Source of the DNA: Gammaproteobacteria bacterium
Lineage (GTDB): Bacteria > Pseudomonadota > Gammaproteobacteria > Steroidobacterales > Steroidobacteraceae
DNA length: 28,425 bases
Direction of reading: 5' to 3'
Assembly: GCA_010031985.1 (NCBI GenBank)
Contig: RGYP01000002.1
Span: 1 to 28,425 of the forward strand
The notes beneath the pieces were generated by a model. The model searched no databases. It had not been told where the DNA came from and was given only the letters and a program-made list of their open reading frames with translations. The position numbers and the translations under genes are program-made. Below, piece after piece: positions 15,025-23,239 of this stretch. Each line of letters opens with the position of its first letter. Position 1 is the first letter of the stretch.

Positions 15025-15537
15025 GTGAGCAAGCAGGACTCCCAGTTTTTCAACATCTTCAGCCTCGTACTCGGCATCCTCATCCTCATCGCCATCCTGC
15101 TGTTCGCCCTGGCCCGGGTCGTAGGCAAGAACACCCAGTCGGCGCACGTGCTGACCGACCCGAAGTACCTCGCCGAAGTCGAAAGCAATCTCACCACCGG
15201 CCGTGTTGCAGTAGCCGGACGTGACAACTCGGCACTCGCCATCGTCCCCGCCGCGGGCGCCGTGGTCGCCGAGCTCGCGATTCCCACCGACGGCCCCGGT
15301 GTGTACGAACAAGTGTGCGGCGCCTGCCACCTTAATGGCATCGGCGGTGCACCGAAATCGAGTGATCGCGCTGCGTGGGCGCCGCGCATCGCGCAAGGCA
15401 AAGACACCCTCTACAAGCACGCCATCGAAGGCTACAACGGCAAACAGGGCGTTATGCCCGCCAAGGGTGGGCGAGTCGACCTCTCGGACGATCTCGTCAA
15501 AGCCGCCGTCGATTACATGGTGGCCAAGGCCCAATAG
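15025..15537 (+). CDS. Membrane-anchored cytochrome c (cytochrome c5-like)
   Basis: The start is GTG 15025 (170 residues), because it begins the membrane anchor cleanly (FFNIFSLVLGILILIAILLF); a longer frame runs upstream into the AsmA gene. One haem-c site, CGACH (Cys98, Cys101, His102), and an axial Met144 in GVMPAKGG place it in the single-haem c5/c555 class, which shuttles electrons to a terminal oxidase or other acceptor in the periplasm. The linker between the anchor and the haem domain is Ala/Val-rich. A TATACT about 40 bases upstream could be its own −10. It ends seven bases before comM, which runs toward it. Confidence 0.87.
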   Translation: MSKQDSQFFNIFSLVLGILILIAILLFALARVVGKNTQSAHVLTDPKYLAEVESNLTTGRVAVAGRDNSALAIVPAAGAVVAELAIPTDGPGVYEQVCGACHLNGIGGAPKSSDRAAWAPRIAQGKDTLYKHAIEGYNGKQGVMPAKGGRVDLSDDLVKAAVDYMVAKAQ

Positions 15538-15544
15538 GGCCGCA

Positions 15545-17080
15545 TCAGCCGAGCGCTCGACGCATCGACAAGGCGTCGACTACATCCTGTTCTTCGATTA
15601 CGGCGTTAGCGGCGTCGCGCAAGTCCGCCATCGTCTGCGCGACTCGAATCACGCGATCGTGGGCACGCAGGCTGGTGCCTTGCCGACTTCTGGCGTCCAG
15701 CAAAACCGCGTTGGCCGCGGCAGACAGCCGCGCGTGAGTGGCCAACGCCGGACCCGACAGAGCGGCGTTGAGACAAGCCTGTCGTTGTAGTTGCCGCCGT
15801 CGCGCACTCGCGATCCGCTGCCGCAAACTTTGCTCTGCAACGGTTGCATTCGCTTGTCTTGCGCGGCGGTGTTCTGCGAGATCGGCGTTACTCACCGAGT
15901 CGAGTTCGACCCGCAGGTCCAATCGATCGAGCAAAGGCCCGGACAGTCGCGAGCGATAACGCTCACGCGATGCCCCTCCGCAGCGACAACTCATTTCGCG
16001 TGAACCGAGATAGCCACAAGGACACGGATTCATGGCGGCGATCAACTGGAACCCGGCGGGATATTCGGTCTGCGCGCCGACTCGCGACACGGCGACGCGC
16101 CCCGTCTCGAGCGGCTCGCGCAGCGCTTCGAGCACGCGTCGGTCGAACTCGGGTAACTCGTCGAGAAACAGCACGCCGCGATGTGCGAGCGTGACCTCGC
16201 CCGGACCCGCATTCGAGCCCCCGCCGATGATGGCGTTCGCCGAGGCCGTGTGGTGAGGGCTTCGAAAAGGCCGCTCGAGCGAGCGAGGTGAGACGTTGCT
16301 CGCCAGCGAAGAAATCATGGCCACCTCAAGGGCCTCGGTCTCGGAGAGCGGCGGCAAGAGGCCGGGCAAGCGCTCAGCGAGCATGCTCTTGCCGCAACCC
16401 GGTGGACCGATGAGCAGCAGGCTGTGTCCGCCGGCTGCCGCCACTTCGAGCGCACGTTTGCCGAGGGCCTGACCACAAACATCGGTGAGCTGCAACCCCT
16501 GCAACCTGCCCGCAGTCGGATTCGCCGCGATCTCGGATGCGATGCGGTGACCGGCGGACACGGCTTCGCGTCCTTCGAGCCAGGCGCAGACCTCGAGCAA
16601 ATCGGCGACGACGACGGCGGCGAGACCGGGATACCAACGCAGATCGGCTGCGTTCTCGGCAGGCAGCAAGAGTCGATGTCCCTGCGCAGAGGCCGCGGCG
16701 GCGGCAGGCAACGCACCCTGTACCGAACGCAGGTTACCGGCGAGACCCAGTTCGCCTAATAACTCGAGTACCGTCAGATCGTGCCGCGAAGCGAGCTGGC
16801 CGCTCGCGACCAGAATACCGACGGCGATGGCGAGATCGAACCGCCCGCCGTCTTTGGGTAGATCGGCAGGTGCCAAATTGACCGTGATGCGTCCTGCAGG
16901 AAACTCGAAACCCGAGTTGACCAAGGCCGCGCGCACACGCTCCTTGCTTTCTTTGACCTCGGTGGCGGGCAAGCCGACGATATTGAAACAGGGCAAACCC
17001 GCGCCGAGGTGGACTTCGACATCGACCCGGGGGGCCGCAAGACCGACTTGCGCGCGACAGAGGATGCGCGCGACCGACAT
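15545..17080 (-). CDS. comM: YifB/ComM Mg-chelatase-like AAA+ ATPase
   Basis: This 511-residue ATPase helps branch migration of recombination intermediates during natural transformation in relatives. It has the N-terminal ChlI-like region (LGAGLPCFNIVGLPATEVKE, VNLAPADLPKDGGRFDLAIA), Walker A IGPPGCGKS (residues about 224–232), Walker B GVLFLDELPEF, and a Zn/Cys-rich insert (NPCPCGYLGSREMSCRCGG) typical of the family. A C-terminal helical domain ends with a DALSMRRALG tail. It follows ubiK by 12 bp on the same strand, and this pair next to glnK–amtB is a conserved neighbourhood in pseudomonad-like gammaproteobacteria. No defects are visible. Confidence 0.93.
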   Translation of the reverse strand: MSVARILCRAQVGLAAPRVDVEVHLGAGLPCFNIVGLPATEVKESKERVRAALVNSGFEFPAGRITVNLAPADLPKDGGRFDLAIAVGILVASGQLASRHDLTVLELLGELGLAGNLRSVQGALPAAAAASAQGHRLLLPAENAADLRWYPGLAAVVVADLLEVCAWLEGREAVSAGHRIASEIAANPTAGRLQGLQLTDVCGQALGKRALEVAAAGGHSLLLIGPPGCGKSMLAERLPGLLPPLSETEALEVAMISSLASNVSPRSLERPFRSPHHTASANAIIGGGSNAGPGEVTLAHRGVLFLDELPEFDRRVLEALREPLETGRVAVSRVGAQTEYPAGFQLIAAMNPCPCGYLGSREMSCRCGGASRERYRSRLSGPLLDRLDLRVELDSVSNADLAEHRRARQANATVAEQSLRQRIASARRRQLQRQACLNAALSGPALATHARLSAAANAVLLDARSRQGTSLRAHDRVIRVAQTMADLRDAANAVIEEQDVVDALSMRRALG

Positions 17081-17092
17081 GACAGCGGCGCG

Positions 17093-17347
17093 TCAGTTGC
17101 TGCGAGGGATGTCGAGCTTGGCCTCGAGTTCGGCGAGGCGTTGTTCGACGAGCTCGAGTCGAGCGCGCGTTCGCTCGAGAACTTTGGTCTGCGCCGTGAA
17201 TTCGTCGCGGGCGAGCAGTTCGAGGCGTGCGAGGTTGGCCTGCAGGACGGCGCGGAAGTTCGCCTCCAGATCGTGGCGCATATTGCGCACGGTGGGGGGC
17301 ATGCTCTCGAACAACCGGCGAGCGAGATCGTCGACGCGAAAATCCAT
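17093..17347 (-). CDS. ubiK: Ubiquinone biosynthesis accessory factor UbiK (BMFP, YqiC)
   Basis: An 84-residue protein from ATG 17347, preceded by AGAGG seven bases upstream; a longer frame adds an unlikely basic extension. The N-terminal amphipathic helix (MDFRVDDLARRLFESMP) is followed by a segment containing MRHDLEANFRAVLQANLARL and then a coiled coil (LERTRARLELVEQRLAELEAKL). This is the membrane-fusogenic BMFP family: UbiK helps the soluble UbiJ-containing complex make ubiquinone under aerobic conditions. Its neighbours are comM and, divergent, glnK. Length and motifs fit the family well. Confidence 0.87.
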   Translation of the reverse strand: MDFRVDDLARRLFESMPPTVRNMRHDLEANFRAVLQANLARLELLARDEFTAQTKVLERTRARLELVEQRLAELEAKLDIPRSN

Positions 17348-17409
17348 GGTGTTACCTCTTTGCTGTCCGCGGGCCTTGCCCTTTATTGACGCAGGGCGCC
17401 GGGTCGGAA

Positions 17410-17424
17410 GCGCCAAAACGGTGC
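17410..17424 (+). promoter_or_regulatory. Putative NtrC-binding site
   Basis: GCGCC-AAAAC-GGTGC at 17410–17424 matches the NtrC site GCACC-N5-GGTGC with one mismatch. Its centre is about 96 bp upstream of the expected sigma-54 start, a usual enhancer distance. The site is seen in sequence; binding is inferred. Confidence 0.5.
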
Positions 17425-17486
17425 GTCAACCCGAGGGAATCCCGCGAAAAACCGCCTTAACTGCCCGGTTTGGGGTGCGCGGAGGA

Positions 17487-17502
17487 TGGCATGGAATCTG
17501 CA
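17487..17502 (+). promoter_or_regulatory. Sigma-54 promoter of glnK–amtB
   Basis: TGGCATGGAATCTGCA has the −24 GG (17488–17489), exactly ten bases, then the −12 GC (17500–17501). Transcription should begin near 17512, about 100 bp before glnK. The 264-bp gap between ubiK and glnK otherwise shows only the NtrC-like site. Confidence 0.68.
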
Positions 17503-17611
17503 AAACCTCGGACGCGAGCCGGACGCTGCGAAGGATACCGCGGCGGCAGGCAAGGCGCCGAGTGGCATTAAGCGCCGGATCGACCGGATACGTCGGCCGT
17601 GAGGGCGAAAC

Positions 17612-17956
17612 GTGGCATTGAAATTGATCACCGCGATCATCCGGCCCTTCAAGCTGGACGACTTAGAGATGGCCGTCGCCCGTCTTGGGGTTCAAGGCAT
17701 GACCGTCAGCGAGGTGCAGGGATACGGCGCTGCGCATGGCCACGCCGAGGTGTATCGCGGCGCGGCATACAGCATCGACTTCGTGCCGCGGGTGCAGGTG
17801 CAGATTGCGGTCGAAGATGGCGTCGTCGAGCCGGTGATCGAAGCGATCGCCAACGTCGCGCGGACCGGCAAGGTGGGGGACGGCAGGATTTTCGTGGCAG
17901 AGATCGAACAAGCCATTCGCATTCGCACCGGCGAAACAGGCGTGGCGGCAACTTGA
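17612..17956 (+). CDS. glnK: PII signal protein GlnK, with altered 2-oxoglutarate site
   Basis: A 114-residue PII protein from a GTG start (GAGGG seven bases upstream). The fold is clear: LITAIIRPFKLDDLEMA, GVQGMTVSEV, YRGAAYSIDF and GDGRIFVAEIEQAIRIRTGE. Tyr53, which aligns with the uridylylated Tyr51 of E. coli, and Arg49 (Arg47, the residue that plugs AmtB) are kept. Yet the T-loop base that reads RQK at E. coli positions 38–40 reads AAH here (residues 40–42), so the Gln that coordinates Mg–ATP–2-oxoglutarate is lost, and Lys58 is Arg60. It lies 25 bp before amtB and shares its promoter. PII sequesters AmtB when ammonium is plentiful. Confidence 0.9.
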   Translation: MALKLITAIIRPFKLDDLEMAVARLGVQGMTVSEVQGYGAAHGHAEVYRGAAYSIDFVPRVQVQIAVEDGVVEPVIEAIANVARTGKVGDGRIFVAEIEQAIRIRTGETGVAAT

Positions 17957-17981
17957 ATTCACGGCGAGCAGGGAGACTCTC

Positions 17982-19445
17982 ATGAAAACTTTGAACGGGT
18001 TCATCGAAGCAGCAGGCGGCTTAGCGGCCGCGCAGGGTCTGCGACGCAAACTTGCCGCCGTGGCGGCAGTCGCCTTCGGAGCATTCGCTCCGGTGCTCGC
18101 ACTGGCGCAGGATGCGCCGGTTCCCGACAAGGGCGATACAGCCTGGATGATGGTGTCGACGCTGCTCGTGGTGTTGATGACAGTCCCCGGACTCGCACTC
18201 TTCTATGGCGGTCTCGTCCGCTCGAAGAACATTCTTTCGGTGCTGATGCAAGTGATGGTTGGCTTTTCTTTGATCATCGTGCTGTGGTGCATCTATGGCT
18301 ACTCGCTGGCTTTCACCGAGGGCAGCGCATTCATCGGCGGCAACGCGCGACTATTTCTCAATGGCGTATGGGACCCGGTCGCAGGCACCTTCGCTTACGC
18401 CGCCACCTTCAGCAAAGGCGTCTACATTCCCGAGATCGTTTTCGTCGCCTTCCAGGCGACGTTCGCGGGCATCACTTGCGCGCTCATCGTCGGCGCCTTC
18501 GCCGAGCGCATGAAGTTCTCGGCCGTACTGATTTTCATGGTGATCTGGTTCACCATTTGTTATCTGCCGATCGCGCACATGGTCTGGTTCTGGATGGGAC
18601 CTGACGCGTACACCGACGCTGGCGTCGCCGATGCCATGACTGCCAAGGCGGGTCTGCTTTGGCAGTGGGGCGCGCTCGATTTTGCCGGCGGCACGGTCGT
18701 ACACATCAACGCGGGTGTTGCGGGCTTGGTGGGCGCGTACATGGTCGGCAAGCGCGTGGGCTATGGTCGTGAGCCGATGCCGCCACACAATCTCGTGCAC
18801 ACCATGGTCGGCGCCTCGCTGCTGTGGGTAGGCTGGTTCGGCTTCAACGCAGGCTCCGCCCTCGAAGCCGGCAACTTTGCTGCACTCGCTTTCCTCAATA
18901 CTTTGCTCGCCACCGCCGGCGCAGTGGTTGCCTGGTCGATTGCCGAGTGGGTGCTCAAAGGTCATCCATCCATGCTCGGCGCCGCTTCAGGTGCAGTCGC
19001 GGGGCTGGTCGCGATCACCCCGGCCGCCGGCAACGTCGGCATGATGGGTGCGCTGATCATCGGCCTCGCCGCAGGTCTCGTCTGTCTGTGGGGTGTGACC
19101 GGTCTCAAAAAATTGCTCAAGGCAGACGACTCGCTCGACGTGTTCGGCGTGCATGGCATCGGCGGCATCCTCGGCGCTCTGCTCACCGGAGTATTCAACA
19201 GTCACTCGCTCGGCGGTCCGGGCCTCGTCACCGACTGGGTCACGGCCTCGGTCGGCACCAACCCGATCGCGACGCAGGTACTCATTCAGGCCAAGGCCGT
19301 CGGCGTGACGATCGTCTGGTCGGCCGTGACCGCGTTCATCGCCTTCAAGATCGCTGATCTCATGGTCGGTCTGCGCGTTGCCGAAGAGGCGGAGCGTGAA
19401 GGCCTCGATACCAACGAGCACAACGAGCGGGCTTACTACAACTGA
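17982..19445 (+). CDS. amtB: Ammonium transporter AmtB
   Basis: A 487-residue ammonium channel with a good ribosome binding site (GGGAGACTCTCATG). An N-terminal signal (VAAVAFGAFAPVLALAQ) is followed by eleven membrane helices. The family motifs are intact: FYGGLVRSKNILS near the start, the conserved-Phe helix FQATFAGITCALI, the pore twin-His pair His241 in GGTVVHINAG and His391 in VFGVHGIGG, and the C-terminal tail GLRVAEEAEREGLD that contacts PII. It is cotranscribed with glnK and closed by a terminator. The channel looks fully functional, although the adjacent PII is unusual. Confidence 0.95.
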   Translation: MKTLNGFIEAAGGLAAAQGLRRKLAAVAAVAFGAFAPVLALAQDAPVPDKGDTAWMMVSTLLVVLMTVPGLALFYGGLVRSKNILSVLMQVMVGFSLIIVLWCIYGYSLAFTEGSAFIGGNARLFLNGVWDPVAGTFAYAATFSKGVYIPEIVFVAFQATFAGITCALIVGAFAERMKFSAVLIFMVIWFTICYLPIAHMVWFWMGPDAYTDAGVADAMTAKAGLLWQWGALDFAGGTVVHINAGVAGLVGAYMVGKRVGYGREPMPPHNLVHTMVGASLLWVGWFGFNAGSALEAGNFAALAFLNTLLATAGAVVAWSIAEWVLKGHPSMLGAASGAVAGLVAITPAAGNVGMMGALIIGLAAGLVCLWGVTGLKKLLKADDSLDVFGVHGIGGILGALLTGVFNSHSLGGPGLVTDWVTASVGTNPIATQVLIQAKAVGVTIVWSAVTAFIAFKIADLMVGLRVAEEAEREGLDTNEHNERAYYN

Positions 19446-19459
19446 TCGCCTTCGATTCC

Positions 19460-19490
19460 CTTACGGCGCTTTAGTCCCCAGTGCCGTAAG
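19460..19490 (+). repeat. Inverted repeat after amtB
   Basis: CTTACGGC at 19460–19467 and GCCGTAAG at 19483–19490 form a perfect 8-bp stem with a 15-base loop, 14 bp after the amtB stop. It has no T tract. It may stabilise the mRNA end. Confidence 0.5.
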
Positions 19491-19498
19491 ACCTCCGG

Positions 19499-19528
19499 GG
19501 CGACCATCGCAAGGTGGTCGCCCTTTTT
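19499..19528 (+). terminator. Rho-independent terminator of glnK–amtB
   Basis: GGCGACCA (19499–19506), an 8-base loop, and TGGTCGCC (19515–19522) form a perfect GC-rich stem directly followed by CTTTTT. It sits about 55 bp after amtB and 35 bp before the next gene. Confidence 0.9.
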
Positions 19529-19562
19529 CATTGGGGTGAAGTGCTCCTGATAAGATGCGCGC

Positions 19563-20858
19563 ATGCGGACAGGTTTTCTCGGTCTCGGTGCGATGGGCGC
19601 TCCCATGGCGCGCAATCTTCACAAGGCGGGCTTGCTGGTCGGGGTATGGAACCGCAGCGCCGAGAAATCCAGCGTACTGGCAAGCGAACTCGGTTGTCAG
19701 AACGCGACCCATCCCGCCGATCTCGCTACGCTCTGCGATGTACTCGTGCTCTGCGTCTCGGCGGATGCCGACGTCCTCGAGGTGGTCAGCGCCATCGCCC
19801 CAGCCGTGCGTCCCGACACGATCGTCATCGACTGCTCCACCGTCAGCGCCGATACCGCACGTCGCGCCGGGGCGCTGCTGGCGACACGCGGCGCGGCCTT
19901 CTTGGATTGCCCGGTAAGTGGCGGTGTCGAGGGCGCCCAAAAAGGAACCTTGGCGATCATGTGCGGCGGTGACGACAGCGTTTTCGAGCGCGCTCGTCCG
20001 GTGCTCGAAGCCATGGGCAAGACGGTACGGCTGTTCGGCGCACAGGGCGCAGGCCAAGCGACGAAGGCGACCAACCAGATCATGTGTGCCGGCATCATCC
20101 GCGCGGTCGGCGAAGCCATGGCGTTTGCCCGCGCGCAACATTTACCCCTCGAACGTGTGGTCGAAACACTCGGTCAGGGCGCGGGCAGTTCGTGGTATTT
20201 CGTGAATCGCGCACCGAACATGATCCGCGGCAGCTTTCCAGCAGGATTCCGCGTGCGTCTGCACGAGAAAGACCTGCGAATCTGCCACGACATGGCGGCA
20301 GCGAGCGGCGTGTCGTTGCCGGTGGTCGAAGACATGTTGCGCGAATACGCAGAACTCATCCGTCGCGGACATGGCGACGAAGACATCTCTGCGGTGTTTC
20401 GCCTCAAACAAGAATTGTTCGAAAACGCCGCGTTCCAGAACCCACCCTTGCCCGAAATATTTGCTCTGCTGCAGGGCGTGCGGACGATCGCCATGGTGGG
20501 GCTGAGTGCGGACCGCTCGCGACCGAGCCACGGTGTTGCGCGCTCGCTGCAGCGCTACGGCTATCGCGTGATTCCGGTCACGCCGTCGGCAAAAGAAATA
20601 CTCGGCGAACGCTGCGTACCCGCTCTCGATCGGCTGGCTGAGGTGTTGGGCCCCGGCGAAAGCGTCGATCTCGTCAACGTGTTTCGGCGCCCAGAGCATG
20701 TCGCAGCAATCGTCGATGACTGCATTCGCCTGCGCATGCCGGCGCTATGGTTGCAGGACGGCGTGATCGACGAGCACGCGGCGCGGCGTGCCCGCAATGC
20801 CGGACTCTTCACCGTGATGGATCGCTGTGTGTTCCGCGATCGCGCGGCCATGCCCTGA
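19563..20858 (+). CDS. Beta-hydroxyacid dehydrogenase fused to a CoA-binding domain
   Basis: A single 431-residue frame joins two proteins. Residues 1 to about 290 are a 3-hydroxyisobutyrate-dehydrogenase-type enzyme with the NAD(P) loop GLGAMGAPMARNL, substrate motif DCPVSGGVEGAQ and catalytic Lys168 in GAGQATKATNQ. Residues about 298–428 form a complete YccU-type CoA-binding domain, with VRTIAMVGLSADRSRPSHGV, VDLVNVFRRPEHV, ALWLQDGVIDEHA and a final VMDRCVFRD. The linker is FQNPPLPEIFALL. The first half should oxidise a small hydroxyacid; the second normally exists alone and binds CoA, with no settled role. It precedes dapF by three bases. The fusion shows no sign of a frame break. Confidence 0.87.
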   Translation: MRTGFLGLGAMGAPMARNLHKAGLLVGVWNRSAEKSSVLASELGCQNATHPADLATLCDVLVLCVSADADVLEVVSAIAPAVRPDTIVIDCSTVSADTARRAGALLATRGAAFLDCPVSGGVEGAQKGTLAIMCGGDDSVFERARPVLEAMGKTVRLFGAQGAGQATKATNQIMCAGIIRAVGEAMAFARAQHLPLERVVETLGQGAGSSWYFVNRAPNMIRGSFPAGFRVRLHEKDLRICHDMAAASGVSLPVVEDMLREYAELIRRGHGDEDISAVFRLKQELFENAAFQNPPLPEIFALLQGVRTIAMVGLSADRSRPSHGVARSLQRYGYRVIPVTPSAKEILGERCVPALDRLAEVLGPGESVDLVNVFRRPEHVAAIVDDCIRLRMPALWLQDGVIDEHAARRARNAGLFTVMDRCVFRDRAAMP

Positions 20859-20861
20859 CCG

Positions 20862-21692
20862 ATGGCCAATTTGCTGATGGCAAATTTGCACTTCACCAAG
20901 ATGCACGGATTGGGCAACGACTTCGTGGTCGTTGCCGCCAACGACACCGATGCCCTGCCGACGGCGAAACTCTGGCGGGCACTCGCCGATCGCCGCACCG
21001 GTATCGGCTTCGATCAGGCGCTGGTCATCCTGCCGCCGCGCCAAGCCGATGCCACTGCGTACTACCGCATCTTCAACGCCGATGGCGGTGAAGTCGAACA
21101 ATGCGGCAACGGCGTACGCTGCGTTGCCGAATGGCTGCGCATGCAAGGTCGGGCGACGGCACCCCTGCTGAAACTCGACAGCTCCGGCGGCCGCGTCGAG
21201 GCTGCCTTCGTCGCGGCGGGCATGGTCGCCGTGAACATGGGCGTGCCGCGCTTCGCGAGCACCGGTGAATCGATGCTGCAAGTCGACGGCGAAGAGGTCC
21301 TGTTCACCGAAGTCTCGATGGGTAATCCGCACATCGTGCTGCGGGTTCCGTCGGTGGAGGAAGCTCCGGTCGGCACGCTCGGTGCACGGCTGGAGTCCCA
21401 TCAAAGATTTCCGCAGCGAACGAATGTCGGCTTTCTGCAAGTGATCGATCCGGCGCATGCCAGACTGCGGGTTTTCGAGCGCGGTGTCGGCGAAACCAAA
21501 GCTTGTGGCACCGGAGCCTGTGCCGCCATGGCGAGCGCGCGACGGCAGGGCCTTTTGGCCGCCGAGGCCGAGATCTCACTGCCTGGGGGTGCTCTGCAAC
21601 TGCGCTGGCAGGGCGAAGGCAGCAATCTTTGGATGACGGGTCCGGCAACGGTCGCGTTCCGCGGCGAAGTCGATCTGTCGCAATTCGCCTGA
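20862..21692 (+). CDS. dapF: Diaminopimelate epimerase
   Basis: A 276-residue enzyme that interconverts LL- and meso-diaminopimelate in lysine and peptidoglycan synthesis. The two catalytic cysteines are present: Cys81 in EQCGNGVRC and Cys215 in KACGTGACAA. The N-terminal FTKMHGLGNDFVVV and GIGFDQALVI motifs also fit. The start is unsure: ATG 20862 and ATG 20877 lie in an imperfect 15-bp repeat (ATGGCCAATTTGCTG, ATGGCAAATTTGCAC), and most relatives start like the second. It stands between the fusion gene and DUF484 in a chromosome-maintenance operon (dapF, DUF484, xerC) well known in gammaproteobacteria. No defects are seen. Confidence 0.95.
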   Translation: MANLLMANLHFTKMHGLGNDFVVVAANDTDALPTAKLWRALADRRTGIGFDQALVILPPRQADATAYYRIFNADGGEVEQCGNGVRCVAEWLRMQGRATAPLLKLDSSGGRVEAAFVAAGMVAVNMGVPRFASTGESMLQVDGEEVLFTEVSMGNPHIVLRVPSVEEAPVGTLGARLESHQRFPQRTNVGFLQVIDPAHARLRVFERGVGETKACGTGACAAMASARRQGLLAAEAEISLPGGALQLRWQGEGSNLWMTGPATVAFRGEVDLSQFA

Positions 21693-21716
21693 AACGGGCA
21701 CCGGGGGCAACGACCA

Positions 21717-22340
21717 ATGGTCAGCAGCGATGATGTAGTACGTTTTCTGGAGCAGCATCCGGATTTTTTCGATCAGCATCCGCAGCTGCTCGAACAACTG
21801 CACGTGCCACATGGTGGCAACGGTACGGTGTCATTGGTCGAGCGTCAGGTGAAGGCCCTGCGCGAGCGACAGGCGGTGAGTCGTGAGCGGCTCGCCGAGC
21901 TCGTGCGGGTTGCCCGCAGCAACGATCTGCTTGCCGAGCGCATCCACAAGTTGACGCTGCGTTTGCTGCATGCGCGTACCACCGAAGAAGTCCGTGCGCA
22001 GGTCGACGCCTCGATGCGCGAAGACTTCGAGGTCACGCCCTGCAAGATTCTGCCGTCGGGAGCGGAGCTGAACATCGTCGAATCTTTGCTTTCTTCGGGC
22101 AGACCTCGTTGTGGTCATTTCGCCGAGTCGCAGCGCACTGCGCTGTTCGGCGACGAGGGCGTCGCTGTAGCGTCCATGGCACTGGTGCCGATCGGTGCCG
22201 GGGCATCGCGGGGTGCGCTGTTGCTCGGCAGTACTGATCCACACCGTTTCAATCCTGGCGTCAGCACCGACTTTCTGGCCCGCATCGGCGAGATGATCAG
22301 CGCAGCATTGGCCCGCTGCGGCGTCGAACCGCGAGTGTGA
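21717..22340 (+). CDS. DUF484 family protein (YigA-type)
   Basis: A 207-residue protein with the DUF484 signature: VVRFLEQHPDFFDQHPQLLE at the start, VSLVERQVKALRERQA, a helical linker, and a GAF-like C-terminal half (ASMALVPIGAGASRGALLLG, then DPHRFNPGVSTDFLARIG). Its place between dapF and xerC is the conserved E. coli yigA position. Its function is not settled; the GAF-like half suggests a regulatory or signal-sensing role, which is inference. Its stop overlaps the xerC GTG start by four bases (GTGA), so the two are translationally coupled. Confidence 0.88.
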   Translation: MVSSDDVVRFLEQHPDFFDQHPQLLEQLHVPHGGNGTVSLVERQVKALRERQAVSRERLAELVRVARSNDLLAERIHKLTLRLLHARTTEEVRAQVDASMREDFEVTPCKILPSGAELNIVESLLSSGRPRCGHFAESQRTALFGDEGVAVASMALVPIGAGASRGALLLGSTDPHRFNPGVSTDFLARIGEMISAALARCGVEPRV

Positions 22341-23239
22341 CGCCGGACGCGCAAGGATGGCGTGATCGCTTTGGTACCCACCTCGGTACCGAACGACGGC
22401 TGTCCGCGCACACCGGCAGCAATTATCTGCGCGAGATCGACGCACTCATCGCGTGGTGCGACGCGAACGGCATTGAGCGATGGGAAGCGCTGGATACGCA
22501 GCATCTGCGTCTTTTTGCGGCACGCTCTCACGCCGGTGGACTTTCACCTCGCAGCGTGCAGCGTCGCCTCTCGGCGGTGCGTACCTTTCTGCGCTATCTG
22601 CAACGCGAGCGGGTACTCAAACACAACCCAGCCGCCGACGTGCGTGCGCCGAAATCCCGGCGAGGTCTGCCGGATACTCTCGACGTCGATCAGATGACGC
22701 GGCTACTCGAGATTCCGGGCACCGACGCTCTCGCCATTCGTGATCGCGCCATCATGGAGTTGTTTTATTCGTCGGGGCTCAGACTCTCCGAACTCATCGG
22801 TCTCGATCTCGGCGCGCTCGATCTAGCCGACCGCACCGTCCGGGTGACCGGCAAAGGTAACAAGACTCGTATCCTGCCCGTCGGTCGCAAGGCCATAGAA
22901 GCCTTGGAAGCCTGGCTCGCTGCAAGAACGATCGCTGCTGCGATCGGCGAAACCGCACTCTTCACCGGCCGCAACGGACGGCGTGTGGGCCAGCGCACCA
23001 TCCAAGCGCGCGTCGCACGCTGGGCACGCCTGCAGGGTCTGCCGGTGCACGTGCACCCTCACCTCTTTCGCCACTCGTTTGCCTCGCACCTGCTCGAGTC
23101 CAGTCAGGACTTGCGCGGTGTGCAGGAACTTCTCGGGCACGCAGACATCGCCACCACTCAGGTGTATACCCACCTTGATTTCCAGCATTTGGCCCGCATC
23201 TACGATCGGGCCCACCCGCGGGCAAGGAAGAAAACATGA
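22337..23239 (+). CDS. xerC: Chromosome-dimer-resolution tyrosine recombinase XerC
   Basis: A 300-residue recombinase that, with XerD, resolves chromosome dimers at dif. It starts at GTG 22337 within the DUF484 stop. An N-terminal core-binding domain (LSAHTGSNYLREIDALIAW) precedes the catalytic domain, which carries Arg149 (SSGLRLSELI), Lys173 (GKGNKTR), His242/Arg245 (HPHLFRHSFASHLL), His268 (LLGHADIATT) and the nucleophile Tyr277 (VYTHLD). Length and motifs are those of housekeeping XerC. It differs from the element integrase at 1074–2345 in lacking an arm-binding domain. It overlaps hslV by four bases (ATGA). Confidence 0.95.
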   Translation: MTPDAQGWRDRFGTHLGTERRLSAHTGSNYLREIDALIAWCDANGIERWEALDTQHLRLFAARSHAGGLSPRSVQRRLSAVRTFLRYLQRERVLKHNPAADVRAPKSRRGLPDTLDVDQMTRLLEIPGTDALAIRDRAIMELFYSSGLRLSELIGLDLGALDLADRTVRVTGKGNKTRILPVGRKAIEALEAWLAARTIAAAIGETALFTGRNGRRVGQRTIQARVARWARLQGLPVHVHPHLFRHSFASHLLESSQDLRGVQELLGHADIATTQVYTHLDFQHLARIYDRAHPRARKKT

